Positions 18,127-26,300 of a stretch of DNA of 50,533 nucleotides are shown piece after piece. Numbering within the stretch: the stretch's first letter is position 1; the number at the start of each line of letters is the position of its first letter. The position numbers were made by a program, and so were the translations under genes. The notes below the pieces were generated by a model, which had not been told where the DNA came from, did not search any database, and was given only the letters and a program-made list of their open reading frames with translations. Location of the stretch: contig DASPJL010000147.1 of the NCBI GenBank assembly GCA_035628645.1, positions 1 through 50,533 on the forward strand. The letters run 5' to 3'. This DNA comes from DASPJL01 sp035628645. Its GTDB lineage: Bacteria > Bacteroidota > Bacteroidia > Cytophagales > Cyclobacteriaceae.

Positions 18127-19842
18127 TCAATGTCCCTGGGCTAAAGATTTTGCTTGTCCAAAAAGTTTAAGTGCATGTTGAAATTCAGAATCTTGTTTGT
18201 TTAGGATCGGATATGCCTTATTGTTTCCTGAAATGCTGTTATTTCCCCATACACTTCTGGCAATCAATCCCTTGATCTGAACTTTTATATATTCTTTTGA
18301 AATCTGAAAATCATCGTTCTTGTACTTGATATTATAGCTGGTAGCAAGGTCCGTCATATTGGTAAGCATTTTGTCAGTTATATCAAAATCTTCCCGAAAA
18401 TCTTCATATTCTAATTTCTCTAACGTTTTTCGATTTTTGAAATAATAGTCATGTGCATACTCTCGAATGACGTCTCGCGCAGCCAGCTCAACTAGGTACT
18501 GGGTGATCATACTGGTATCTTTTGGAACAAAAACATCCGGCATAATTCCTCCGCCTCCGTAAACTACCCGGCCTTTTGTAGTTTGGTATTTCAATGAATC
18601 TGCAAACTTTATACTGTCTGCATGAAAAAACTCCCCATGACTTGCCCGCTTTGAAATATCACCTGCATACTCATCAAAATCACCCGCATGATACGGCTTT
18701 TGGATGGATCTGCCACTTGGCGTATAGTACCTAGAGATGGTCAGTCTTAATTCAGATCCATCTGTAATATTAAACGGAATCTGAACCAGGCCTTTTCCAT
18801 AAGATCTTCTCCCCACGATCAATCCTCGGTCATTATCCTGAATTGCCCCCGCAACGATCTCCGAGGCTGAGGCGCTGCCTTCATCTATCAATATTATTAA
18901 GGCGCCATCTTCGAAATCGCCTTTAGATGTGGCTACTACCCTTTCATCAAATCTTGAACCGTTACTTTTAGTATAGACTATAAGTTTTTTGTCAGGAAGA
19001 AATTCATCACTGATTTTATTTGCCCTGTCAAAATAACCTCCAGGATTCCCCCTCAAATCCAATATAAGTTGGGTCATACCTTTTTTCTTAAGGTCGGTAA
19101 GTGCAGTTTTAAATTCATTGTATGTGGTAGCAGCAAAACGGGTTATTTTCATATAACCGGTATTCTCATTTACCATATAGCTGGCTTCAAGGGAATATTG
19201 AGGTATCTTGTCCCTGGTTATGGTAAATCCGATGGGCTCTTTTTCATCTTTTCTCAGTATTATCACTTTTACTTTCGATCCTTTTGGCCCTTTCAGTCTA
19301 TCGTGTACACCTTTAATGTTAATGTTGATGCCTGCCACGCTTTCTCCGTCTACTTTTAAAATCCTGTCTCCGGGCTGTATTCCCACAGACTCTGAAGGGC
19401 CACCGGAAAGTGGAGCAACTACATAAATCGTGTCTTTTATTATGTTGAATTCAATTCCTATGCCTTCATAATTTCCCTGCAGTTCTTCATTGGCTTTGGC
19501 TACATCCTTTGCAGGAATATATACACTATGTGGGTCAAGTTTTTCTAACATTTGAGTAATGGAATAATCCACCAACTCTTCAGTATTTACTTTATCTACA
19601 TAATTTTGATCAATGGCGGAAAGCACATCCCTGTACTTGCCTACTGCTTTAAGAAGGTCATTATATCTATCTCCATAACCGTCCTTTCCGAACATAGTAG
19701 CACCTATCAGCACACCTCCGGCGATAGCAATGGTTAGTAGAATGGGTAGGTTTATTATAAATCGGGAATTGTTATAACTACTTTTAGTGGCTTCTTCTTT
19801 CTTATTAAGATCAGAATTCTGAGATTTTAAATTTTCGTCCAT
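18127..19842 (-). CDS. C-terminal processing peptidase (S41 family, CtpA-like)
   Basis: A 571-residue periplasmic serine protease anchored by one N-terminal membrane segment (about 29-50). Domains: S41 N-terminal helical region (60-115), PDZ (about 120-205, with GIGIEF and GIQPGDRILKVDGESV) and the S41 catalytic domain (about 225-395). Seen: LDLRGNPGGYFD, the nucleophile Ser325 in EGSASASEI and the general base Lys350 in RRSYGKGLVQ, spaced 25 residues apart as in Tsp/CtpA. A C-terminal extension of about 170 residues follows, as is usual in Bacteroidota members. These proteases trim exported proteins from their C-terminal ends. It is transcribed alone and ends at a strong terminator. Confidence 0.93.
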   Translation of the reverse strand: MDENLKSQNSDLNKKEEATKSSYNNSRFIINLPILLTIAIAGGVLIGATMFGKDGYGDRYNDLLKAVGKYRDVLSAIDQNYVDKVNTEELVDYSITQMLEKLDPHSVYIPAKDVAKANEELQGNYEGIGIEFNIIKDTIYVVAPLSGGPSESVGIQPGDRILKVDGESVAGININIKGVHDRLKGPKGSKVKVIILRKDEKEPIGFTITRDKIPQYSLEASYMVNENTGYMKITRFAATTYNEFKTALTDLKKKGMTQLILDLRGNPGGYFDRANKISDEFLPDKKLIVYTKSNGSRFDERVVATSKGDFEDGALIILIDEGSASASEIVAGAIQDNDRGLIVGRRSYGKGLVQIPFNITDGSELRLTISRYYTPSGRSIQKPYHAGDFDEYAGDISKRASHGEFFHADSIKFADSLKYQTTKGRVVYGGGGIMPDVFVPKDTSMITQYLVELAARDVIREYAHDYYFKNRKTLEKLEYEDFREDFDITDKMLTNMTDLATSYNIKYKNDDFQISKEYIKVQIKGLIARSVWGNNSISGNNKAYPILNKQDSEFQHALKLFGQAKSLAQGH

Positions 19843-20082
19843 TTGCTCACTTGGATATTAGTATTTGAATACAGAGAAGATTATTACAATTAACACATTT
19901 TAATTATAAAAAAATCGTGATATGCAATATAAATAAATTGGCTCTTATTGTTAAATTAAAAAGGATTGAAATGTTCTCCCATAGTACAACACAAAAAATG
20001 ATAAAAAAATTGACTTAACAGGAAGACTATCTACAAAAAAATATCGTAAGTACTTATACAAAATTAATAAACCTTACATTTT

Positions 20083-20331
20083 ATGAAATCTGATTTGTTC
20101 TTTTATTTATCTGCCGGATTCAATGTTGGCGCCCTTTCCTCTGTGTTGTTCAGAATAGCCGATTCCAGATTACCCTCAAAAAAAGAAATAGCCACCTTAG
20201 TATTAAGTGGTCTTGCCGCCGCATCCTCTGTTGGGTATATTTTATCAAAAAAGGAATCAGACGAAATGGAAAATGACTATATCGACACAAAGGAGGACAC
20301 AGCCCATAAGTTGGAGATGATGTTGGTGTAA
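20083..20331 (+). CDS. Small putative membrane protein
   Basis: An 82-residue protein I do not recognise. It has two moderately hydrophobic stretches (about 5-25, FFYLSAGFNVGALSSVLF, and about 37-54, ATLVLSGLAAASSVGYIL) joined by a short basic loop and followed by an acidic tail (ESDEMENDYIDTKEDT). The layout resembles small YtxH-like stress proteins, but the LLLAP signature is missing. The ATG at 20083 follows an AT-rich leader. It ends only 15 nt from the convergent GNAT gene. The composition looks like a real gene. Confidence 0.6.
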   Translation: MKSDLFFYLSAGFNVGALSSVLFRIADSRLPSKKEIATLVLSGLAAASSVGYILSKKESDEMENDYIDTKEDTAHKLEMMLV

Positions 20332-20346
20332 TTTTAAAAAGTTTTC

Positions 20347-20838
20347 TTAATTGATTCTTTTTCCCAGTATCAAAACATCTCTTTCTATTCCATCAAGTTT
20401 TGCTATTCCGGGCAAGTTACCCCAGACCTTAAACCCATGCTTTTGAAACAGGTTTATACTTGGGGCATTATGCCCAAAAATAAATCCAAGCACAGTTCTT
20501 ATATTTAAGACGGGGCAATAATTTAAGGCTTTTAGTAGTAGAATTTCACCCAGTCCTTTTTTTCGATGGTCTTTATGAATATAAATACTTATTTCAACTG
20601 TTTCATTATAAGCCGGTCTTCCATAAAATGACTGAAAACTAAGCCATCCTGTTATTATATTTTTTTCTTCAGCAACCCAAATCGGCCGGAAATTCGGTGA
20701 ATGATCTAAAAACCATTTTTCCCGGCTTGAAACCGTTACCTCCTCTACATCAGCTGTAACCATTCTGCTTTCTATCGTAGAATTATAAATTTTTACAATT
20801 GACTCAAGGTCCTTAATTGTAGCATCTCTTATTGTCAT
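20347..20838 (-). CDS. GNAT-family N-acetyltransferase (phosphinothricin acetyltransferase-like)
   Basis: A 163-residue acetyltransferase of the GNAT superfamily with wording close to the PAT/YwnH group. Seen: MTIRDATIKDLESIVKIYN at the N-terminus, the acetyl-CoA-binding region YIHKDHRKKGLGEILLLKAL (the R/Q-x-x-G-x-G/A equivalent is RKKGLG) and GFIFGHNAPSINLFQKHGFKVWG. Members acetylate amino groups of phosphinothricin, methionine sulfone or related small molecules; the true substrate here is unknown. It starts 14 nt after the stop of the Nudix gene and is probably the last gene of that transcript. Confidence 0.85.
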   Translation of the reverse strand: MTIRDATIKDLESIVKIYNSTIESRMVTADVEEVTVSSREKWFLDHSPNFRPIWVAEEKNIITGWLSFQSFYGRPAYNETVEISIYIHKDHRKKGLGEILLLKALNYCPVLNIRTVLGFIFGHNAPSINLFQKHGFKVWGNLPGIAKLDGIERDVLILGKRIN

Positions 20839-20852
20839 TGGGAAGTAAAGAT

Positions 20853-21434
20853 TTATCTGAATAAATTATTGATCATAGCATATTGGAGAAGCAAAATAGT
20901 TTTAGCATCGGTTATTTCTTCCTTTTTAATCATTTTATAGGCTTCATCAAATGGTAACTCTATTACTTCAATGTCTTCACCTTCTTCTTTTAGCCCGCCT
21001 CCTTCTCCTGTTTTGAGGTTTGGAAAATATGATCCTATAAAAAAATGTAAAATCTCCGTAACAGCTCCGGGGCTCATATAAGCTTTAAAAATTTTTTTTA
21101 CGTTTTTCACCTCAAAACCAGTTTCTTCTTCAACTTCCTTTCGGATGCATTCTTCAGGTTCATGTTCATCTAATAGCCCGGCGCAGGTTTCTATAAGAAG
21201 GCCGCTTTTATTTCCATTTAAATAGGTAGGCAGCCTGAATTGTTTTGTCAGAATTATATTCCTTGAATCTGAATTATACAATAAGATGGTTGCTCCATTC
21301 CCTCGGTCATAGACTTCCCGAACTTGCTTTTGTACCTCTCCTGTTTTTCTTATTAACTCAAAAGTTAATTTTTTAAGATGATACTTTTGCTTACTGAGGG
21401 TTTCTTCACTCAAAATTCTAATTCCGTCTTCCAT
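20853..21434 (-). CDS. Nudix hydrolase, GDP-mannose pyrophosphatase (NudK)-like
   Basis: A 193-residue Nudix hydrolase. The Nudix helix lies at about 86-108 (GLLDEHEPEECIRKEVEEE) and is followed by MSPGAVTEILHFFIG, wording typical of the NudK/ADP-ribose pyrophosphatase branch. These enzymes hydrolyse nucleoside diphosphate sugars such as GDP-mannose; ADP-ribose is the main alternative substrate. It is cytoplasmic. The GNAT gene follows 14 nt downstream and comF lies 70 nt upstream on the same strand. Confidence 0.85.
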   Translation of the reverse strand: MEDGIRILSEETLSKQKYHLKKLTFELIRKTGEVQKQVREVYDRGNGATILLYNSDSRNIILTKQFRLPTYLNGNKSGLLIETCAGLLDEHEPEECIRKEVEEETGFEVKNVKKIFKAYMSPGAVTEILHFFIGSYFPNLKTGEGGGLKEEGEDIEVIELPFDEAYKMIKKEEITDAKTILLLQYAMINNLFR

Positions 21435-21504
21435 AAAGTTTTATATTTCTAAAAATAAGTCTCCAATTATTTACTCGAATTATGGGGACAGGTTTTAAAC
21501 CGAA

Positions 21505-22185
21505 TTACTGTGAAATGGCGAGGCAAGCCACACTTAATTCTTTTGCTCCTTCTTGAAGTAAAACATGGCCGCAGGCTTCCAAAGTAGAACCGGTAGTTAC
21601 CACATCATCGATCAAAAGGATTTTTTTGCCTGCAACTTCTTCCTTGTTGTTTACTACAAAAATTTCTTCCACATTTTTCCAGCGGGCAAACCTGCTCTTT
21701 TTGGTTTGGGTGCTGGTGGAAGTTATTCTATTCAGAGCATTAAGGCATACAGGTATTGATAAGGTTTCAGAAAGGCTCCTGGCAAAAGCATCACATTGGT
21801 TGTACCCTCTTTTTTTAAGTTTATTTTTATGCAAGGGTACAGGAACAATGACATCAAATTTGCCTGTAAACCCTGATTCCGCTAATTCAAACCCGTACCA
21901 TTTTCCCAACATTTCGCCGACCTCCTGGTGCCCTTTATATTTTAGATGATGAATAAGCTTCTGAACTTTACCGTGCTTAATAAAATAAAGGTAGGCAAAA
22001 GCTCGATGAAGATGTATTTTGCCCCAAAACCTTTGCTCAAGGGGATTGGGTGAAGTTAAATGAAAGTTTGTTTTGGGCAATTCAAACCGGCAAAAGGTAC
22101 AAATGGTATCTTCTCCGCCTTCCAATGCTTTGTGACAGGCCAAACAAAAAGTAGGGTAAATAAGACGAAAAAATTCCTTAATCAT
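21505..22185 (-). CDS. ComF-family phosphoribosyltransferase-like protein
   Basis: A 226-residue ComF/GntX-family protein. Seen: an N-terminal zinc-ribbon-like set of Cys14, Cys17, Cys29 and Cys32, PVPLHKNKLKKRGYNQ in the middle, and the PRPP-binding motif ILLIDDVVTTGSTLEAC near 189-205. ComF supports natural transformation in Bacillus and Haemophilus, where it is thought to act with PriA/ComFA-type helicases on incoming single-stranded DNA; in many species its role is not tested. No other competence gene is nearby. The minus-strand glycosyltransferase lies 128 nt upstream. Confidence 0.9.
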   Translation of the reverse strand: MIKEFFRLIYPTFCLACHKALEGGEDTICTFCRFELPKTNFHLTSPNPLEQRFWGKIHLHRAFAYLYFIKHGKVQKLIHHLKYKGHQEVGEMLGKWYGFELAESGFTGKFDVIVPVPLHKNKLKKRGYNQCDAFARSLSETLSIPVCLNALNRITSTSTQTKKSRFARWKNVEEIFVVNNKEEVAGKKILLIDDVVTTGSTLEACGHVLLQEGAKELSVACLAISQ

Positions 22186-22313
22186 AAGTTAAGTATTCAA
22201 ACCGTCTATGAAGATAAAAATTATAAATTAAAGTAGTTAGGTTTGATTTTTATTTTTAAAACACAGAATTGCCTGAGTAAGAGCTAAATTGAAAAAATAA
22301 GTCAAAGAAACAT

Positions 22314-23438
22314 TTATATCATGTTGTAAACAGACATAATATCGTCAGCAATTTTTTCGCTCTCAAATCTTTTTACATATTCTTTTCCACGTTCAATCAT
22401 AAACCTGGCTTTTGTAGGGTTTTTCAAAACCGATTGAATCGCTTCTGCCAACTGCTCCGGGGATTTGGGATCGATATAAAGTGAATCTTTACCGCCTGCT
22501 TCTGAAAAACAGGATCCCGTACTGGAAATTACCGGAATACCAGAGTTCAACGCTTCAATGATAGGAATTCCAAACCCTTCAAATATGGAGGGGTAAATAA
22601 AAAGTTTTGAAAGCTGGTAAATTAAAGGAAGGTCCTCAAAGGGAACATTGTGCAGAAAGATTACTCTGTTTGTCAGATTTTCTTTTTGGATAAATTCTAT
22701 AATATCCTGTTTATACGGAGTTTCTCTTCCAACAATCACCAACGGAATTTCTGTATTTGTTAAAAAGGGCAAAGATTTTACAATCGTTAACGCATTTTTC
22801 CTTGGTTCGACGGTCCCAACATTTAGTATGAAATCGGTAGGTAGCGCATATTTTTCAGCGACAGATTTTAATTTTCTGGAGTCAAATTCTTGTTTAAATA
22901 CCTCATTACACCCCTGGTAGACAACTTCTATTTTATGAGAGGGAATATTCAAAAATGTGTTTAAATCTTCAGCCGTCTGATTGCTTATTGCGATGATTTT
23001 ATCCGCTTCTTTACAGGCATATTTCCATTTATTCTTATAAATCTCGACGTCAATTTTTTTATATAAATGAGGAAATCGTAAAAATAAAAGATCATGAATG
23101 GTGACCACGGTTTTGAACCTCTTTTTTCCAAAAGGTAATTCGTTGCTTAACCCATGATAAATGTCAAGATGGTCTTTTTCCGCCTGGTTTGCAATTCCAA
23201 AGCTTCTCCAAAGGCTTTTAAATCCTAAAGAAGTAACAATTTTTGAAGGGAGTTTATAATGAAGTTTATGATTTGTATCAAACGCCGAAAACTCCTTATT
23301 TTCCTTTAAAACAGGGGTGTATAAGTAAAAATCATTTTCGGGGAAATTATGGTGAAGAGACTTTATTACAAATCTGCTATAGTTTCCCAAACCTGTGTTA
23401 TTTGCAAATGCGCGCTTAGCGTCAAATCCTATCTTCAT
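22314..23438 (-). CDS. Glycosyltransferase family 4-type protein
   Basis: A 374-residue GT-B-fold glycosyltransferase (GT1/GT4 superfamily). Seen: an N-terminal acceptor domain opening with MKIGFDAKRAFANNTGLGNYSR, the linker ILNVGTVEPRKN and the donor-nucleotide-binding E-x7-E motif in EGFGIPIIEAL (287-297). Such enzymes add hexoses (often mannose from GDP-mannose) to lipid-linked or surface glycans on the cytoplasmic face of the membrane; donor and acceptor cannot be read here. It starts 26 nt after guaB on the same strand, so it may be read from the guaB promoter. A GDP-sugar-type Nudix gene lies further downstream, which fits but does not prove GDP-mannose use. Confidence 0.88.
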   Translation of the reverse strand: MKIGFDAKRAFANNTGLGNYSRFVIKSLHHNFPENDFYLYTPVLKENKEFSAFDTNHKLHYKLPSKIVTSLGFKSLWRSFGIANQAEKDHLDIYHGLSNELPFGKKRFKTVVTIHDLLFLRFPHLYKKIDVEIYKNKWKYACKEADKIIAISNQTAEDLNTFLNIPSHKIEVVYQGCNEVFKQEFDSRKLKSVAEKYALPTDFILNVGTVEPRKNALTIVKSLPFLTNTEIPLVIVGRETPYKQDIIEFIQKENLTNRVIFLHNVPFEDLPLIYQLSKLFIYPSIFEGFGIPIIEALNSGIPVISSTGSCFSEAGGKDSLYIDPKSPEQLAEAIQSVLKNPTKARFMIERGKEYVKRFESEKIADDIMSVYNMI

Positions 23439-23464
23439 TTTTCAGGTTTGGGAAACGAATAAAT

Positions 23465-24934
23465 CTATCTGCTGTAATTTGGAGCTTCTCTTGTTATCTG
23501 GACATCATGAGGGTGGCTTTCCTTTACACCCGCAGTGGTAATTTTCACAAACTTTGCTTTTTTAAGCGCTTCCACATTAGGCGCACCGCAATAGCCCATT
23601 CCAGCCCTTAATCCTCCAACCATTTGATATAAAACTTCAGATACAAGTCCTTTGTATGGAACTCTGCCTACAATTCCTTCCGGTACCAGTTTTTTAATAT
23701 CATCTTCAGCATCCTGAAAGTATCGGTCACTTGAACCTTCTTCCATTGCTTCAAGGGATCCCATTCCTCTGTATGACTTAAATTTACGTCCTTCATAAAT
23801 GATCATTTCTCCCGGCGCTTCTTCGGTTCCTGCCAATAAAGAACCAATCATGATACTGCTTGCTCCGCCGGCAATAGCTTTAACCAAATCCCCGGAAAAC
23901 CTTATTCCTCCGTCTGCAATTACAGGTACACCTGAGCCTTCAATGGCTTGAGCAGCTTCTACTACTGCTGATAGTTGAGGAACACCGACGCCTGCAATAA
24001 CTCGTGTCGTACAAATACTTCCCGGCCCAACCCCGACTTTTACTCCATCTGCTCCAGCATCCACCAGGCTTTTGGCGCCTTCGCCGGTAGCTACGTTTCC
24101 AACGATTACTTCAAGATCAGGGAAAGCTTTTTTTACTTCTTTAAGCGCATTAATAACGCCTTTGGAATGGCCATGTGCCGTATCGATAGTAACTACATCT
24201 ACCCCTGCTTTTTTTAAGGCTTCTATTCTGTCAAACAATTCGGAATTTACACCAACAGCACCACCAACCCTTAATCGTCCAAATTCATCTTTACAGGCAT
24301 GGGGACGATCTTTTTTCTTTAAAATATCTTTATAAGTAACCAAGCCCCTCAGGTTATTGTCTTTATCAACAATCGGAAGTTTTTCTATTTTATATTCCTG
24401 GAGAATAAGTTCTGCATTGTTTAAGTCTATTCCTACTTGGGCGGTAATCAAATTGTCTTTCGTCATTATTTCCCTGACGCTCTTGGTGAAATCTTTCTCA
24501 AAACGCATGTCTCGGTTAGTTACAATTCCGACAAGTCTACCATTGCCATTTACAACAGGTATTCCACCGATCCTGGATTCGGACATAATTTTGTTCACTT
24601 CACCTAGCGTAGCATTTTCATCTACCGTAATAGGGTCCAGGATCATTCCGCTTTGAGACCTTTTTACTTTTCTTACCTGCTCTGCTTGTTGAGCAATGGT
24701 CATATTCTTATGAATAATACCGATGCCTCCTTCCAGTGCCATTGCTATGGCTAATTCTGTTTCTGTAACAGTATCCATTGCTGAAGAAATTAATGGAATA
24801 TTGAGCTGAATTTTTCTGGAAAGGTATGTAGATGTATCTGTTTCCCTGGGCAATACTTCTGAATATGCAGGGACTAAAAGAACATCATCATAGGTAAAGG
24901 CTTCGTATAAAAATTTGGAGGTGTGGTTTGACAT
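23465..24934 (-). CDS. guaB: IMP dehydrogenase
   Basis: A 489-residue IMP dehydrogenase, which oxidises IMP to XMP in the committed step of GTP synthesis. Seen: the N-terminal FTYDDVLLVPAYSEVLP, two CBS domains inserted at about 95-210 (MTKDNLIT and RIGGIPVV wording), the catalytic loop GVGPGSICTTRVIAGVGVPQ with Cys308, the phosphate-binding ADGGIRFSGD and the mobile flap region RGMGSLEAM. Its length is normal for the bacterial enzyme. It is the first gene of a minus-strand series that continues into the glycosyltransferase 26 nt downstream. Confidence 0.97.
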   Translation of the reverse strand: MSNHTSKFLYEAFTYDDVLLVPAYSEVLPRETDTSTYLSRKIQLNIPLISSAMDTVTETELAIAMALEGGIGIIHKNMTIAQQAEQVRKVKRSQSGMILDPITVDENATLGEVNKIMSESRIGGIPVVNGNGRLVGIVTNRDMRFEKDFTKSVREIMTKDNLITAQVGIDLNNAELILQEYKIEKLPIVDKDNNLRGLVTYKDILKKKDRPHACKDEFGRLRVGGAVGVNSELFDRIEALKKAGVDVVTIDTAHGHSKGVINALKEVKKAFPDLEVIVGNVATGEGAKSLVDAGADGVKVGVGPGSICTTRVIAGVGVPQLSAVVEAAQAIEGSGVPVIADGGIRFSGDLVKAIAGGASSIMIGSLLAGTEEAPGEMIIYEGRKFKSYRGMGSLEAMEEGSSDRYFQDAEDDIKKLVPEGIVGRVPYKGLVSEVLYQMVGGLRAGMGYCGAPNVEALKKAKFVKITTAGVKESHPHDVQITREAPNYSR

Positions 24935-25350
24935 TGCAAATAATTTAGGAGTACTATTTGCGGTGTGAATTTAGGAATAGAAAACGAGAATATTTAATGA
25001 TGATAAAAAAATAATTTGATAATGGATTTAAGGAAATATTAAATTTTGAATGTAAAGTTTTATAGGAAGACGTTTCAAGACTGTCTTCAAAGCGATATCT
25101 TCATAATGGCTACATAATGTCATGTGAATCAATATTTTATATAATAATTTGAGAACTTCATGATTAATTTCTCCAAACCTCGAACCTCATACCTCAATCC
25201 TTTGTTATAAAACCTGAAAATAGGCATGATTGTAATCATCCAAAACGACGATGAATCTCTAATGGAATATTCCATGTGACAACTAAAAGAACAAATTATA
25301 AACACATAAATTAAAACATTATTTTTGCAACACTTTAATCGATTTAATAA
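24935..25350. other. Divergent intergenic region between guaB and aguB
   Basis: This region must hold divergent promoters for guaB and aguB. It contains a TTAAATTTTGAATGTAAAG word at 25038-25056 of the same kind as those near 1100 and 30250, and a tandem ACCTC-type run at 25175-25200 (AACCTCG, AACCTCAT, ACCTCAAT). A long minus-strand frame covers part of it and runs into aguB, but it has no protein-like character. No RNA gene is seen. Confidence 0.5.
25320..25327 (+). promoter_or_regulatory. Putative -7 box for aguB
   Basis: TATTTTTG matches the Bacteroidota TAnnTTTG box and is followed by CAAC, a common extension. It lies 23 nt before the TTG start codon of aguB, implying a very short leader. 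No TTG is found at the right upstream spacing. Confidence 0.4.
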
Positions 25351-26220
25351 TTGAAAGAAAAAAAGGTAAAAGTTGGATTGGTGCAGATGTCTTGTACCGC
25401 CACTCCTCAGCAAAATCTGGATAAGGCCATAGCCCGAATAAGGGAAGTGGCAAAAATGGGCGCACAAATCGTTTGTCTTCAGGAGCTTTTTACATCTCTT
25501 TATTTTTGTGACATAGAGGCTTATGAGAATTTCGAACTTGCGGAGCCCATTCCTGGCCCTTCTACTGATGCACTCAGTAAGATTGCAGGGGAACTTGGCG
25601 TAGTGATTATTGCCTCTTTGTTTGAAAAAAGAGCCCAAGGAATTTACCACAATACAACCGCTGTTTTGGATGCGGATGGTGCTTATTTAGGAAAGTACAG
25701 GAAAATGCATATTCCTGATGATCCGGGATATTATGAAAAGTTCTATTTTACTCCGGGTGATTTGGGGTATAAAGTGTTTGATACAAAGTTTGCTAAAGTA
25801 GGCGTGCTGATATGTTGGGATCAATGGTATCCTGAAGCAGCAAGAATTACGGCTTTGATGGGTGCTGAAATTCTTTTTTACCCAACAGCAATTGGTTGGT
25901 CAACTTCTCAAACTGCAGAAGTGAATGATGAACAGTACAATGCATGGCAAACCATACAACGCGGTCATGCTGTGGCAAACGGAATCCATGTGGTGGCAGT
26001 GAACAGAGTAGGAGAAGAAGGTCCGATGAAATTCTGGGGCGGTAGCTTTATTTCAAATCCTTTTGGAAAATTAATTTATAAAGCACCCCACGACACGGAA
26101 GTGGTGCATGTGGAAGAATTGGATCTTAACAAATCCGACAGTTACAGAACACACTGGCCTTTTATGAGAGACAGGAGAATAGATTCTTACCAGGAAATAA
26201 CCAAGAGATTTATTGATTAA
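25351..26220 (+). CDS. aguB: N-carbamoylputrescine amidase
   Basis: A 289-residue carbon-nitrogen hydrolase that converts N-carbamoylputrescine to putrescine, CO2 and ammonia. Seen: the nitrilase-fold triad Glu45 (LQELF), Lys118 (RKMHIPDD) and Cys155 (LICWDQWYPEAAR), plus GWSTSQTAEVNDEQYNAWQTIQRGHA, wording specific to the AguB branch. The start is a TTG: the sequence MKEKKVKVGLVQM fits the family N-terminus exactly and there is no upstream ATG in frame. Agmatine deiminase follows 80 nt downstream, so both steps from agmatine to putrescine are together. The gap between them is a large imperfect hairpin. Confidence 0.95.
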   Translation: MKEKKVKVGLVQMSCTATPQQNLDKAIARIREVAKMGAQIVCLQELFTSLYFCDIEAYENFELAEPIPGPSTDALSKIAGELGVVIIASLFEKRAQGIYHNTTAVLDADGAYLGKYRKMHIPDDPGYYEKFYFTPGDLGYKVFDTKFAKVGVLICWDQWYPEAARITALMGAEILFYPTAIGWSTSQTAEVNDEQYNAWQTIQRGHAVANGIHVVAVNRVGEEGPMKFWGGSFISNPFGKLIYKAPHDTEVVHVEELDLNKSDSYRTHWPFMRDRRIDSYQEITKRFID

Positions 26221-26224
26221 AAAT

Positions 26225-26292
26225 GTGGGAAGTTGGAAGTAGGGAGTAGGAAGAAATCTTTCACTTCCAACCTCCCACTTCCATCTTCCAAC
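26225..26292. repeat. GGAAGT-type repeat folded into a 29-bp imperfect hairpin
   Basis: Arms 26225-26253 and 26264-26292 pair ungapped at 23 of 29 positions around a 10-nt loop. Each arm is built from repeated GGAAGT/GGGAGT words with a period of about 7. It fills nearly the whole aguB-aguA spacer and starts 4 nt after the aguB stop. A single-armed run of the same words lies at 30183-30212. Confidence 0.75.
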
Positions 26293-26300
26293 TATACTAA

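Noticed and set aside
25175..25200. CRISPR-like array
   Set aside because: The units are 7-8 nt, degenerate and adjacent, with no spacers and no cas genes.
25129..25650. Long minus-strand frame of 173 codons across the guaB-aguB gap
   Set aside because: It overlaps the start of aguB, which has intact catalytic motifs, and its translation is rich in Cys, Arg and Tyr with no domain-like pattern.
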